Of a stretch of 64,000 nucleotides of DNA, positions 55,123 through 64,000 are shown in pieces. Position 1 is the stretch's first letter. Every line of letters begins with the position of its first letter. Made by a program: the position numbers and the translations under genes. The stretch is taken from positions 1,364,001-1,428,000 of the forward strand of contig NC_012982.1 of assembly GCF_000023785.1 (NCBI RefSeq), given 5' to 3'. Source of the DNA: Hirschia baltica ATCC 49814. Its GTDB lineage: Bacteria > Pseudomonadota > Alphaproteobacteria > Caulobacterales > Hyphomonadaceae. The notes beneath the pieces are model-generated. The model was given only the letters and a program-made list of their open reading frames with translations. It was not told where the DNA came from and made no database searches.

Positions 55123-56307
55123 TTATCCTTTGGAGCGTGAGTTTAAGAAAGGACCATCTGCGACACTGCCCCATAAGGCATTTGCAGAAAGTGCTTTTTC
55201 AAAGCTCTCATAGATTTTTTTCTCAAGACCGCCGCCGCTACCGGCTTGCGCACGCACGTCTTTGGAGATTTCGTCTATGCGGTTGAGAACTTCAGGAGAG
55301 AATGTGCGTAGCTTTACATTATGCTCTTGCGTGAGTGTCTGTAGGCTTATGGAATTATTGTATGTAAATTCACCTAATGACAAATGGTTAGCTTCATTAC
55401 ATGCAACTCTAACTGCCTGTTGCTGCCTCGGTGTGAGGCTGTCCCATACTTTACGGTTCATACCACATGAGAGTGATGAGCCGGGCTCATGAAAGCCGGG
55501 GCCATAATAATATTCGGCCTGTTGATAGAAGCCCAAAGCAAGATCATTCCAAGGGCCAATCCATTCTGTCGCGTCTATTTGACCTGTTTGAAGCGCTTGA
55601 TAAATTTCACCGCCAGCAAGTGTTTCAGCAGCTCCGCCCAATTCGCGAATAACTTGACCGCCAAGGCCGGGAATACGCATTTTAAGGCCTTTAAAGTCCT
55701 CAAGCGTGTTGACTTCCTTGCGAAACCATCCGCCCATTTGCTGTCCAGTATTTGCGCCTTGAAATGCAATAACGCCGTATTGGCCGGACAATTCTTCCCA
55801 TAATTCTTGACCGCCACCAAAATCAATCCAACCCATAATTTCATTTGCGGTCATGCCCATTGGGACAGCTGTGAAAAAGTTGAATGCTTTGGATTTAGAT
55901 TGCCAATAATATTCAGCACCGTGATACATGTCGGCTGCGCCGGAAGCGACATCGTCAAAAGCTTGAAGTGCGGGAGACAATTCGCCTGCTCCATACACTT
56001 TAATATCTAATTCGCCCTCAGTGAGTTCTTTTGTCCGTGCGGCGAGACGTTGAGCCGCAGTAAACAAGCCGGGTAATCCTTTGGGCCATGTTGTGACCAT
56101 TGTAAGTGTGCGTTTTTTTCTAACAACTGCCGGTGCTTGCACATCATCTTTAGCGGCGGCGTTATTGCTTTCTCCACATGCGGCGAGTGCAGTGGCAGCA
56201 AGGCCGAATCCAACTCCGCCAAGAATGCCGCGCCGTGTTGACGCCATTGCTGAGCTATTTGCATTTGCTACATTATTGTTTTCTGTAGTCTTTGTTGAAT
56301 CAGTCAT
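55123..56307 (-). CDS. dctP: TRAP transporter solute-binding protein, DctP/TakP-like, lipid-anchored Tat substrate
   Basis: 394 residues. The leader has twin Arg 25-26 (STRRGILGG) and AACG with Cys44, so a Tat-exported lipoprotein is likely. The MVTTWPKGLPGLF start and WIGPWNDLALGFYQ ligand segment are of the TakP-like group, which binds 2-oxo acids and similar carboxylates. It is first in the operon, supplying substrate to the permease pair. The exact ligand cannot be told. Confidence 0.88.
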   Translation of the reverse strand: MTDSTKTTENNNVANANSSAMASTRRGILGGVGFGLAATALAACGESNNAAAKDDVQAPAVVRKKRTLTMVTTWPKGLPGLFTAAQRLAARTKELTEGELDIKVYGAGELSPALQAFDDVASGAADMYHGAEYYWQSKSKAFNFFTAVPMGMTANEIMGWIDFGGGQELWEELSGQYGVIAFQGANTGQQMGGWFRKEVNTLEDFKGLKMRIPGLGGQVIRELGGAAETLAGGEIYQALQTGQIDATEWIGPWNDLALGFYQQAEYYYGPGFHEPGSSLSCGMNRKVWDSLTPRQQQAVRVACNEANHLSLGEFTYNNSISLQTLTQEHNVKLRTFSPEVLNRIDEISKDVRAQAGSGGGLEKKIYESFEKALSANALWGSVADGPFLNSRSKG

Positions 56308-56341
56308 GCGATTCCTCCCGTTTTATATCAATGAATACGTG

Positions 56342-57115
56342 CTAGCATTCATCGTCAAGCAGTGGACGCCAAACATCGCCTTCACAGACCTCTAAAGGTT
56401 TGTAATTGCTTTTATATCCCATTTTTTCGGAGTTTTTGACCCAATACCCCAGATAGACATATGGTAAATCCAGTTCTTGGGCGAGGCGAATATGGTCGAG
56501 CACCATAAATGTACCAAGTCCACGTGCTTTTTCATCTGGGGAATAAAAAGAGTAAACCATGGAAAGGCCGTCTCTAAGAACATCAGAAAGGGATGTCCCT
56601 GTTAGAATGCCATCATCGGAAGCATACATAGCGGGCTGTCTGTATTCAAAAACAACAGTTCTGACAGGGCTGGCATCGACCATTCCGATATAGTCACGCA
56701 TGCTCATATCATTCATGCCGCCATTGTCATGACGCGAATTTAGATATCTTTTCATCAACCTAAATTGCTCATTACTTGCTGTTTTGGGACATGGCGTTCT
56801 GGCAAGGTCATCATTTTTTGATAAGACACGCCGCCAGCGTTTGGACCATTTAAATTGACGCACATCAATACGTACAGATTTACACTGCTGACAGGCCACA
56901 CAAGCTGGTCGATAGGCGATAATCTGAGATCGACGAAAACCAACACGCGTTAGAGAGTCATTCAATTCAACTGAATTTGTCCCAGTTAAATTAGCAAAAA
57001 TCTTCCGTTCTTTTCTGTCAGGCAGATACGGGCAAGGCTGCGAAGTCGTAATATGAAATCGCACGCTGCGCGCCACGTCTGGCGGAATAAAAAAGGTGTT
57101 ATCGTGTTCTTTCAT
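56342..57115 (-). CDS. bpt: Aspartate/glutamate leucyltransferase (bacterial N-end rule), Bpt/ATE family
   Basis: 257 residues. The CVACQQCKSVRI cysteine cluster, PCPYLPDRKERKIF at the N-terminus, and YVYLGYWVKNSEKMGYKSNYKPLE near the C-terminus match Bpt. It transfers Leu from Leu-tRNA to proteins starting with Asp or Glu, marking them for ClpS/ClpAP. Confidence 0.92.
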   Translation of the reverse strand: MKEHDNTFFIPPDVARSVRFHITTSQPCPYLPDRKERKIFANLTGTNSVELNDSLTRVGFRRSQIIAYRPACVACQQCKSVRIDVRQFKWSKRWRRVLSKNDDLARTPCPKTASNEQFRLMKRYLNSRHDNGGMNDMSMRDYIGMVDASPVRTVVFEYRQPAMYASDDGILTGTSLSDVLRDGLSMVYSFYSPDEKARGLGTFMVLDHIRLAQELDLPYVYLGYWVKNSEKMGYKSNYKPLEVCEGDVWRPLLDDEC

Positions 57116-57125
57116 TTGGAGCCCA

Positions 57126-58982
57126 TTATGCTCCGCTTAAGTCAAATTGCCAGCCCGCAATAAAGGTAAATACAATCCAAATTAATAAAACAAGCGGCGT
57201 TCCGAACTTGACATAATCTCCAAAGCGATAATGGCCCGGTCCCATCACCAATAAATTTGTCTGATAGGCAATCGGAGTCGCAAATGCACAATTGGATGCA
57301 TAAATAACGGTGAGCACAAAAGGTGTCGGATCGAGATTGAGCTGGCGTGCTGTTGCAATGGCTATCGGCGTAAAGATAATCGCGGTCGCTGAATTTGAGA
57401 GTAGGTTCGTGACGAGCGCGATAGTAATGAACAAAATCGATAATATGGCGAGGGGGCCGTACGGCGCTGCAATGTCTACTGCTTTTTGAGCAACGAAATC
57501 GGCTGCTCCAGTGGCCTCTAGAGAGGCACCCATAGCGAGAGCTGCTCCAATAAGTAGGAATATGCGTAAATCTAAAGCCCGCGCAGCTTGGCGAACATTT
57601 AAACAACCAAAACTTATCATTGCGACAGCTCCCAATAATGAGGCGTGCAATATGTTGAGAAGACCTGTTGCTGCAAAGATAACGACGGCAAGAGCGATTA
57701 AACGCGCATAAATAGCTTTTGTCAGGTCTGGAAGGTCTGTGCGAGACCAATCCAAAAGGAGTAGATCGCGGTCCGTACGCATTTCGTCAAAGGCTTGTCG
57801 CGTGCCACATAGTAATAATGTGTCACCCGACTCCAGTCTAATTTCACCAAGGCGTGCGCGAATCATTCTTGAACGACGTTGAACACCCATAACCACAGCA
57901 TCGCTGCGATTAGCATATCCCATTTGATCAATTGTTCTGGATATCAGACGAGACCCTGGTGATACGACAGCTTCTGACAATGAAAGCGGCGGTGGATTAC
58001 CTGAGGCTTCATCATATTTCTCAAAACCACTGCGCCATATAGACCGTAGAAGTTTGGGTCTTCTTGATAAAACCTCTGTTAGAGATTTGCGAGTCGCTGC
58101 GACAATGATCAAATCCCCTGGCTTTAACGTAAGGTCCTCAAAAGGGGGTAGAATAGTGTCTTGACCGCGTTGGACCATGCGCACTGTCATATTGGGCAGA
58201 TCTGGGAACATGCCGGCGACAGATTGTTTGCCTTCCATCGGGTGATCATGAGTAACTTCTATCTGCGCGATAAATTGCTTACCCGTACCTTTGTTGGAGC
58301 TTTCTCCCTCTGCTTCTCTACTCGGGAGCAAAATAGGGGCGAAAATTATTATGTAGGTAAGACCAACAGCCGCCAACATTAGCCCGACAGGGGTGAGTTC
58401 AAAAAAGCCTAATTCGCGTCCTTCCAGACGTAATAGGCTCTCGGCTGCAAGGAGGTTGGTCGAAGATCCAATAAGTGTGGTCATACCTGCAAGAACGGAG
58501 ACAAAGCTTAATGGAATGAGAAGTTTGGAAGGGGCTGCTCCAGTGCGTCCAGCAATGGCGCTCATAATCGGCAGAAACATCACAACGACGGGCGTGTTGT
58601 TGACGAAAGCGGATGTAACAAAAACAGCCATAAATGCCGCGACCAGCGTTAATCTGGGGGCAACGGCATATGATTTTAACAATCGTTGCGAGGGGCCATC
58701 TAAGGCCCCGGTCTGAAACATACCTTGCCCGACAACTAGCAAAGCCATGATTGTTACAAGAGCAGCATTTCCAAATCCATTTAGGAGCAATTCAGGTGGG
58801 ATTGGTTTCCCATCTGCTCCAACGGCAAATGGCATTGCAAACAAAAAGAGCAAACCCGTGACGATTCCAACAGAGACAAGCTCCATCGAAATGCGTTCAT
58901 ACATATAGAAACCTATGGCTAGAACCACGACACCAAGGCTTATCCACATGGTTAAGGCAGATGTAATCTGAGTTAGGAGCAT
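57126..58982 (-). CDS. SLC13-family permease with two RCK (TrkA_C) domains
   Basis: 618 residues. About five N-terminal helices, then two TrkA_C modules (about 228-310 and 335-410, with KPGDLIIVAATR and ESGDTLLLCGTR), then a second membrane half. The layout fits SLC13-like anion transporters, often annotated for sulfate or dicarboxylates. The NNTPVVVMFLPIMS motif and FVNN near helix 4 fit the family. Ten bases before bpt. Confidence 0.88.
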   Translation of the reverse strand: MLLTQITSALTMWISLGVVVLAIGFYMYERISMELVSVGIVTGLLFLFAMPFAVGADGKPIPPELLLNGFGNAALVTIMALLVVGQGMFQTGALDGPSQRLLKSYAVAPRLTLVAAFMAVFVTSAFVNNTPVVVMFLPIMSAIAGRTGAAPSKLLIPLSFVSVLAGMTTLIGSSTNLLAAESLLRLEGRELGFFELTPVGLMLAAVGLTYIIIFAPILLPSREAEGESSNKGTGKQFIAQIEVTHDHPMEGKQSVAGMFPDLPNMTVRMVQRGQDTILPPFEDLTLKPGDLIIVAATRKSLTEVLSRRPKLLRSIWRSGFEKYDEASGNPPPLSLSEAVVSPGSRLISRTIDQMGYANRSDAVVMGVQRRSRMIRARLGEIRLESGDTLLLCGTRQAFDEMRTDRDLLLLDWSRTDLPDLTKAIYARLIALAVVIFAATGLLNILHASLLGAVAMISFGCLNVRQAARALDLRIFLLIGAALAMGASLEATGAADFVAQKAVDIAAPYGPLAILSILFITIALVTNLLSNSATAIIFTPIAIATARQLNLDPTPFVLTVIYASNCAFATPIAYQTNLLVMGPGHYRFGDYVKFGTPLVLLIWIVFTFIAGWQFDLSGA

Positions 58983-59072
58983 ATTTATCCCAATTGCCTC
59001 TCGAGCAGATCAATAGCTCGCAGGACACTAAAAGCCTCTACAAAATAAATGTCTAGTAAGTCGTGAGGCTTA

Positions 59073-59984
59073 TTATAGAGAATGGTTGCTTGGAAGCACA
59101 GGAGATTCTCTCAATAGGACGATTGAAATTCGACGATTTCCTGGCAAGTCAGGGTCGTCTGGATAAAGAGGCTCTGAGCCAGCCTTTCCCGAGACTTGAT
59201 AAATGCGATCAGCATCTAGACCTGAACTTTCTAGAATACTGCGGGCTGAATTGGCGCGATCAGAAGATAATTGCCAATTAGAATAACCCTCTACGCCTGT
59301 GGGAAGGTCGCCTGTGTGACCAGAAATTGATACACGATTTGGCAATTTCATAATCACTTGAGACACGGCTGCCAGAATTTTTTCTGCGCGGGGCAGTGGT
59401 TTTGCTGATGCAGCAGCAAACATGGCGCGGCCTTCTTGATCGACGATCTGAATGCGCATGCCTTCAGGTGTTTGGTCAATCACGAGGTGTTTGGAAAGCG
59501 CAGCAAGGTCAGGCATGTCTTGCATAGCTTGTCTTAAGCTCTGTTCGGCGCGCTCAAATTCTGCTTGTTCACGCATGGCAATGGCTTTGCTCATCGCACT
59601 TTGAGAAACTTCTTTGCTTTTATTTGTTTCGTTTGACGGTGTTCCAGCATTTTTTGTCGAGGTTCGGCGTTTGGAAGCTGTTTGCTTGCTCTCTGGCATT
59701 GGACGATTGGTTCCACCCGAACGCGCTCCATCATCCTGAAAGCTTGTCCCGCCCAGCATACCGTCAGATCCTTGCCGTGATTTTGAAACGCTTGCAGGCG
59801 CGAAATAGTCAGCAATACCGCGTTTCTGGTCCGGTGATGTGGTGTTGATCAGCCACATGAGCAGGAAAAACGCCATCATCGCTGTCACGAAGTCAGCATA
59901 GGCCACTTTCCAGGCACCACCATGATGGCCGCCACCTGAAACTTTTTTGACCTTCTTGATAACGATGGGTCTGTTGTCAGCCAT
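59073..59984 (-). CDS. motB: Flagellar motor stator protein MotB
   Basis: 303 residues. A basic N-terminus, one helix with the proton-carrying Asp31 in WKVAYADFVTAMMAFF, a plug/linker, and a C-terminal OmpA-like peptidoglycan domain (SISGHTGDLP, NWQLSSDRAN, DPDLPGNRRISIVLL). It makes torque with MotA, which is not in the window. A GGGHHGG run lies in the N-terminal cytoplasmic tail. Confidence 0.92.
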   Translation of the reverse strand: MADNRPIVIKKVKKVSGGGHHGGAWKVAYADFVTAMMAFFLLMWLINTTSPDQKRGIADYFAPASVSKSRQGSDGMLGGTSFQDDGARSGGTNRPMPESKQTASKRRTSTKNAGTPSNETNKSKEVSQSAMSKAIAMREQAEFERAEQSLRQAMQDMPDLAALSKHLVIDQTPEGMRIQIVDQEGRAMFAAASAKPLPRAEKILAAVSQVIMKLPNRVSISGHTGDLPTGVEGYSNWQLSSDRANSARSILESSGLDADRIYQVSGKAGSEPLYPDDPDLPGNRRISIVLLRESPVLPSNHSL

Positions 59985-60091
59985 GCGTTTTGTCTCTCAC
60001 CTCGTCAAAATGCGTGTATTTAGGGAAATTAGGCAATTATGGTTAAGGCGAAGTGCATGAATTAGGTGGAATAGACAAAAAATAGTGAGAA

Positions 60092-60109
60092 ATAGTATCA
60101 AAATACTAT
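60092..60109. repeat. 18-bp dyad upstream of the hydroxyacid dehydrogenase
   Basis: ATAGTAT-CAAA-ATACTAT, perfect 7-bp arms, about 90 bases before the ATG at 60197 and about 110 bases upstream of motB. Possible operator. Confidence 0.45.
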
Positions 60110-60196
60110 CGACTCCATTGAGCCTAGCTCTGGTAAAAATGCTGAACTTGTCATGATATACTGTCGAAATAGTGCTGATTTATTGGAGGTTATGTG

Positions 60197-61078
60197 ATGA
60201 CAAAGTGTGCATTTTTGGGGTTAGGCGTCATGGGTGGACCTATGGCGGGATGGCTCGCCACAAAAGGTCATTCTGTGACCGTCTGGAATAGATCCATCAC
60301 CAAAGCAGATGCGTGGGCGTTAAAATATAAAGGCCTTGCTTGTGCAACACCGCTAGATGCAATTCAGGATGCAGAGTTTGTCATGATGTGTCTGGGAGAT
60401 GACCCTGATGTGGACGCGGTGTTTGAGCAAATCGAAACCGGCATCAAGCCGGGCATGATTGTGATTGATCACACAACAACATCCGCAGACCTTGCAAAGA
60501 GGATATCCGATAAATGTTCAGCTAAAGGCGCTCATTTTATTGATGGTCCAGTTTCTGGCGGTGAAGCAGGCGCGGTGAATGGAAAGCTGACGGTTATGGC
60601 AGGCGCTGATCAAGCTGTGTTTGAAAAAGTCGTTCCAGTGATGCAAGCCTATGCCGCTACGATTACGCGCATTGGCGAGGTTGGCACTGGTCAGCTAGCA
60701 AAATCAGTCAATCAGATTTGTATTGCAGGTGTGCTGCAAGGCTTGGCCGAAGGGCTGCACTTTGCCATGAAGCATGACCTTGATACAGATCAAGTTCTTA
60801 AAGCGGTTTCAGGTGGATCAGCTCAGTCTTGGCAGATGGAAAATCGCGGCAAGACAATGGTTGCCGGCGAATATGAATTTGGATTCGCCGTGGATTGGTT
60901 GCGCAAAGATCTTCGTATTGCGTTGGATGCTGCTCGTAAATCGGGTGCGAGCTTGCCTGTCACGGCTGTGATTGATCAATTTTATTCTGATGTGCAGAAA
61001 AAGGGTGGTGGACGTTGGGATAGCTCCAGTCTATTGACGCGTCTCAATACTGATAGCGATATCATAAAGGACAAATAA
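60197..61078 (+). CDS. NAD(P)-dependent beta-hydroxyacid dehydrogenase, 3-hydroxyisobutyrate dehydrogenase family
   Basis: 293 residues from ATG 60197, with GGAGG seven bases upstream (the GTG at 60194 is closer and less likely). Rossmann motif GLGVMGGPMA near the N-terminus, DGPVSGGEAGA, and the catalytic Lys in LAKSVNQI. Could use 3-hydroxyisobutyrate, tartronate semialdehyde or a related substrate. The stop overlaps the next start by one base, so it may serve sugar acid metabolism with the lactonase. Confidence 0.88.
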   Translation: MTKCAFLGLGVMGGPMAGWLATKGHSVTVWNRSITKADAWALKYKGLACATPLDAIQDAEFVMMCLGDDPDVDAVFEQIETGIKPGMIVIDHTTTSADLAKRISDKCSAKGAHFIDGPVSGGEAGAVNGKLTVMAGADQAVFEKVVPVMQAYAATITRIGEVGTGQLAKSVNQICIAGVLQGLAEGLHFAMKHDLDTDQVLKAVSGGSAQSWQMENRGKTMVAGEYEFGFAVDWLRKDLRIALDAARKSGASLPVTAVIDQFYSDVQKKGGGRWDSSSLLTRLNTDSDIIKDK

Positions 61079-61770
61079 TGAGCTTCGAAATTTTTGAAAA
61101 CAAAATAGACCTTGTCGAACGTGCTTATGAAATCGTTTATGAAGCACTTGATGTCGGTCTCGCTCAGAATGGAAGCGCAAGTTTGATGTGTTCGGGCGGA
61201 TCTACACCCGGTCCATTGTATGAGCAGCTTTCAAGCTCAGACTTGGATTGGTCAAACATCAATGTTGGTCTCGTGGATGATCGATGGGTTGCGCCAGATC
61301 ATGATCGTTCCAATGAGAAATTGCTTCGCAATACGCTATTGAAGAATGCAGGGGCTGCGGCGCGTTTTTTTCCTATGTATGTTGAAGGTAAAAGCGCAAA
61401 AGAGGCCGTAGACCAGCGCGGTGAAGAATTTGCGACAATCTCGCTGCCATTGGATGTGGTTATCTTGGGGATGGGGCCAGATGGTCATTCATTGTCTTGG
61501 TTTCCCAATGCAGACGGTCTTGCTGAGGCGACAGATCCAGATAATGAATCGCTTATTGCTGCTGTTATGGCCAATCGCTCAAAAGTGACGGGTGATGAGC
61601 TAGAACGCATGACACTGACCTATAAAGCCATCGCGCAATCCAGCACCGTTATTTTGATGATGACAGGCGCTGATAAACGCGAAGTCTTTGAAAGTGATGA
61701 TCAATCCCTTCCGATAAAAACCCTACAAAAAGCTGCTGGTGACCGCCTCATCGTGCTTTGGGCTGCTTAG
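61078..61770 (+). CDS. pgl: 6-phosphogluconolactonase
   Basis: 230 residues. MCSGGSTPGPLYEQL, LVDDRWV and LGMGPDGHSLSWFP match the DevB/SOL-type lactonase. It hydrolyses 6-phosphogluconolactone in the pentose phosphate/Entner-Doudoroff route. zwf and edd, its common partners, are not here. Confidence 0.92.
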   Translation: MSFEIFENKIDLVERAYEIVYEALDVGLAQNGSASLMCSGGSTPGPLYEQLSSSDLDWSNINVGLVDDRWVAPDHDRSNEKLLRNTLLKNAGAAARFFPMYVEGKSAKEAVDQRGEEFATISLPLDVVILGMGPDGHSLSWFPNADGLAEATDPDNESLIAAVMANRSKVTGDELERMTLTYKAIAQSSTVILMMTGADKREVFESDDQSLPIKTLQKAAGDRLIVLWAA

Positions 61771-62063
61771 TTCCAATGACCAAATAGCGAGCAGATGCGT
61801 GTCATTTATCACGCATTTGCCGCAAATTTGGCATCAAAACTGCATTAATTTATTCCATATTTAACGAAACTATCCCACACTTTCATACAGTGTGGTGGAA
61901 GTTTTGTCTTAAAATCTGGCTCTAGTGTCCGGACGATTTCGCACGTCTATCGCGACCTATCCCCCTGATCACAACCTTGTAACATATGCTTTTTTCGCTT
62001 TGGAAATTTGCATTTTGCCCTCATGATTCAGACGTAACGAGTTTTGTCTGAACAGGAGGCGTC
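61771..62063. other. Leader/promoter region upstream of prkA
   Basis: About 290 bases. One hairpin CCACACT / AGTGTGG (61875-61895) followed by TGGAAGTTTTGT, perhaps a weak end for the pgl transcript. No confident -35/-10 and no EcfG-type GGAAC-N16/17-GTT site was found. Confidence 0.4.
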
Positions 62064-62201
62064 ATGCCGAAAGTGCTTCAGGTTGGAACTTCCGGGCCTT
62101 TTGGGTCTGGTCGAAACATTACCCGCCTTAGAGGGCGACGGTCTCGTTACCATACAACCCAAATTCAAAATCTAACTCTAATGACGGAGCGAACAGCATG
62201 A
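62064..62201 (+). CDS. Possible 45-residue upstream open frame coupled to prkA
   Basis: ATG 62064 has a strong ribosome site AGGAGG (62054-62059, four bases away). The frame runs 45 codons to a TGA that overlaps the prkA ATG (ATGA). The product is basic and Arg-rich (RLRGRRSR in the middle) without any recognisable domain. It could be a leader peptide that couples prkA translation, or prkA leader RNA with chance coding. prkA also has its own SD (CGGAG, eight bases before). Confidence 0.45.
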   Translation: MPKVLQVGTSGPFGSGRNITRLRGRRSRYHTTQIQNLTLMTERTA

Positions 62202-64000
62202 GCGAACTTTTTGACTCTTACACACGCGCCTTTGAAGCCCGTCGCGAAACAGTTATGAGCCTCCAAGACTATCTGGAGGGCTGCAAAAGCGACCCATTAA
62301 TGTATGCCGGACCACATGAGAGATTACTGGCGGCCATTGGTGAGCCAGAAATGGTGGATACTTCCAAAGACCCGCGTTTGGGTCGAATATTTATGAATAG
62401 AACTATCCGCGTTTACCCAGCCTTTAAAGAATTTTACGGCATGGAAGAAACCATTGAACGCATTGTGGCGTTTTTCCGCCAAGGTGCGCAGGGTTTAGAA
62501 GAACGCAAACAGATCCTTTATCTCCTTGGCCCTGTGGGGGGTGGTAAATCCTCATTGGCTGAACGCGTAAAATCATTGATGGAAGAAAATCCAGTTTACG
62601 TGTTGAAAGCAGGCGATGATGTGTCACCGATTTTTGAAAGTCCGCTTGGACTTTTCGAAGCCGATACCTATGGCGAACAGCTTGAAAAAGAATACAATAT
62701 TCCCAAACGTCGTTTAAATGGCTTGATGAGCCCTTGGGCTTTAAAACGCCTCGATGAATTTGGCGGTGATATCACCAAATTTAAAGTCGCTAAGCTAATG
62801 CCATCGCGTTTGCGTCAGGTGGCGATCGCTAAAACTGAGCCGGGTGATGAAAACAACCAAGATGTGTCTTCCTTGGTCGGAAAGGTGGATATTCGCCAGC
62901 TGGAGTTCCACTCACAAGATGACCCAGATGCATATTCATATTCAGGTGGTTTGAACCGCGCCAATCAAGGTGTGCTTGAATTTGTTGAGATGTTTAAAGC
63001 ACCCATCAAAATGCTGCACCCTTTGCTGACTGCCACCCAAGAAAGCAATTATGTGGGGTCTGAAAATATCGGCGCGATACCCTATACCGGTATTGTGATG
63101 GCGCACTCCAATGAAAGCGAGTGGAAATCCTTTAAAAACAACAAAACCAATGAAGCCTTTATCGACCGTATCTATGTGATCAAAGTGCCTTATTGTTTGC
63201 GCGTTGAAGAAGAGGTGAAAATCTACGAAAAACTTGTGGCCAGTTCCGAACTTTCCGAAGCGCCATGTGCACCCGGAACGCTTGAAATGCTGGCGCAGTG
63301 TTCCGTGCTTTCGCGTTTGAAATCTCACGAAAATTCAACGCCATATGCAAAAATGCGCGTTTATGACGGCGATAGCTTAAAAGATGTCGACCCTAAAGCG
63401 CGCACCATGCAAGAATATAAGGATGTTGCCGGTGTTGACGAGGGGATGAATGGCATCTCCACACGGTTTGCTTTCAAGGCTCTATCAGCGACCTTCAACC
63501 ATGACACAGAAGAAGTGGCGGCTGATCCCGTCCACCTTATGTATGTGCTGGAACAATCCATAAAACGAGAGCAATTTCCCGAAGAAGTCGAGAGCGCATA
63601 TCTAAGCTATATCAAAGGTGAGCTAGCGCCGCGTTATGCCGAATTTATCGGCCATGAAATCCAAAAAGCCTATCTTGAAAGCTATCATGATTATGGGCAA
63701 AACCTGTTTGATCGCTATGTCGATTACGCAGATGCATGGATTGAAGATCAGGACTTTAAAGACCCTGATACCGGTCAATTATTAGATCGCGAATCACTCA
63801 ACCAAGAGCTTTCTAAAATTGAGAAACCAGCCGGAATTGCCAACCCGAAAGACTTCAGAAATGAAGTGGTGAAATTCTCATTGCGGACACGTGCGAATAA
63901 TTCAGGCGAGAACCCAAGCTGGACCTCCTATGAGAAAATCCGAGAAGTGATCGAGCGGCGTATGTTTGCGCAGGTTGAAGAATTGCTTCCGGTTATTTCT
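62198..64000 (+). CDS. prkA: PrkA family serine protein kinase/AAA+ protein (YeaG), 3'-partial
   Basis: 601 residues in the window, cut by the right edge; full proteins are about 640. The PrkA AAA domain has the Walker A GPVGGGKS at 111-118; the N-terminus begins SLQDYLEGCKSDPLMYAG, and later DPVHLMYVLEQSIKREQ and an AEFIGHEIQKAYLESY segment follow, typical of the family. PrkA/YeaG is a stress and starvation protein with ATPase, reported protease and kinase activity; it is usually followed by yeaH and a SpoVR-like gene, which should lie just right of the window. Confidence 0.95.
   Translation, partial: MSELFDSYTRAFEARRETVMSLQDYLEGCKSDPLMYAGPHERLLAAIGEPEMVDTSKDPRLGRIFMNRTIRVYPAFKEFYGMEETIERIVAFFRQGAQGLEERKQILYLLGPVGGGKSSLAERVKSLMEENPVYVLKAGDDVSPIFESPLGLFEADTYGEQLEKEYNIPKRRLNGLMSPWALKRLDEFGGDITKFKVAKLMPSRLRQVAIAKTEPGDENNQDVSSLVGKVDIRQLEFHSQDDPDAYSYSGGLNRANQGVLEFVEMFKAPIKMLHPLLTATQESNYVGSENIGAIPYTGIVMAHSNESEWKSFKNNKTNEAFIDRIYVIKVPYCLRVEEEVKIYEKLVASSELSEAPCAPGTLEMLAQCSVLSRLKSHENSTPYAKMRVYDGDSLKDVDPKARTMQEYKDVAGVDEGMNGISTRFAFKALSATFNHDTEEVAADPVHLMYVLEQSIKREQFPEEVESAYLSYIKGELAPRYAEFIGHEIQKAYLESYHDYGQNLFDRYVDYADAWIEDQDFKDPDTGQLLDRESLNQELSKIEKPAGIANPKDFRNEVVKFSLRTRANNSGENPSWTSYEKIREVIERRMFAQVEELLPVIS

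Noticed and set aside
57142-57750. 202-codon frame on the same strand inside the SLC13 permease
   Set aside because: Shifted frame of a real membrane gene; Arg/Ser/Cys-rich product with no domain.
62080-62120. GGAAC as an EcfG general-stress -35 for prkA
   Set aside because: No GTT-type -10 lies 16-17 bases downstream; the site is inside the small open frame.

Overview
The window is chromosomal DNA from an alphaproteobacterium. Support comes from a PopZ/DUF2497 polar organiser gene next to tolC and valS, an ECF sigma/ChrR anti-sigma pair of the Rhodobacter RpoE type, alphaproteobacterial RecO and ParC, and TRAP transporters. The base composition looks AT-leaning for the class. A low-GC member of the Hyphomonadaceae/Caulobacterales (for example a Hirschia-like prosthecate bacterium) would fit, but that placement is inference. 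Gene density is high, operons overlap tightly (many ATGA or TAATG junctions), and I saw no integrase, transposase, prophage or CRISPR array.

Region 1 (1-15.3 kb) is most of an aryl polyene (APE) pigment cluster. A first operon carries an FAD oxidoreductase (5' end cut by the window), a DUF3261 lipoprotein (ApeN-like), a ketosynthase (ApeO-like), a dehydratase (ApeP-like), a ketoreductase (ApeQ-like), a second ketosynthase (ApeR-like) and a MipA/OmpV outer membrane protein. Two paralogous secreted proteins on the other strand follow. A second block holds a glycosyltransferase 2, a phosphopantetheinyl transferase, a ketosynthase-like protein without nucleophile (ApeC-like), an acyltransferase (ApeD), two acyl carrier proteins (ApeE/F), a membrane protein (ApeG), a fused AMP-ligase/dehydratase (ApeH-ApeI) and an aromatic amino acid ammonia-lyase. 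The logic is: lyase makes an aryl-acrylic acid, ApeH loads it on an ACP, KS/KR/DH extend it to a polyene, and acyltransferase and glycosyltransferase attach it to a lipid anchor. The exporter (MMPL), LolA-like carrier and thioesterase expected for this family are absent and probably lie left of position 1.

Region 2 (15.3-18.2 kb): lipoprotein membrane dipeptidase, GtrA-like membrane protein, tRNA-Asn, a terminator and tRNA-Cys.

Region 3 (18.2-24.9 kb) is a membrane-lipid stress locus: an ECF sigma factor and its ChrR zinc anti-sigma factor face a six-gene operon (amine-oxidase-like FAD protein, DUF1365, cyclopropane-synthase-like methyltransferase, chalcone isomerase-like protein, DUF3833 lipoprotein, short-chain dehydrogenase). 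Both directions have a TGATCC-N18-TAT promoter, the pattern of RpoE/ChrR-type (singlet oxygen) sigma factors, so the locus looks autoregulated and self-contained.

Region 4 (25-38.8 kb) is housekeeping: pcm, tolC, popZ, valS, a secreted isoaspartyl peptidase, DUF3137, a small secreted helical protein, an alpha/beta hydrolase, DUF983, xth and an AsmA-family protein.

Region 5 (39-47 kb): PPP phosphatase, LysR regulator with an ATC-N9-GAT box upstream, a cysK-sseA-metC sulfur operon, SGNH lipoprotein, S1/P1 nuclease and recO. Region 6 (47-64 kb): an AT-rich DUF2971 gene wedged between recO and parC, LemA, DUF423, a GAF histidine kinase, a complete TRAP transporter, the N-end rule leucyltransferase bpt, an SLC13 permease with RCK domains, motB, a beta-hydroxyacid dehydrogenase, 6-phosphogluconolactonase and the start of prkA, preceded by a coupled 45-residue open frame.
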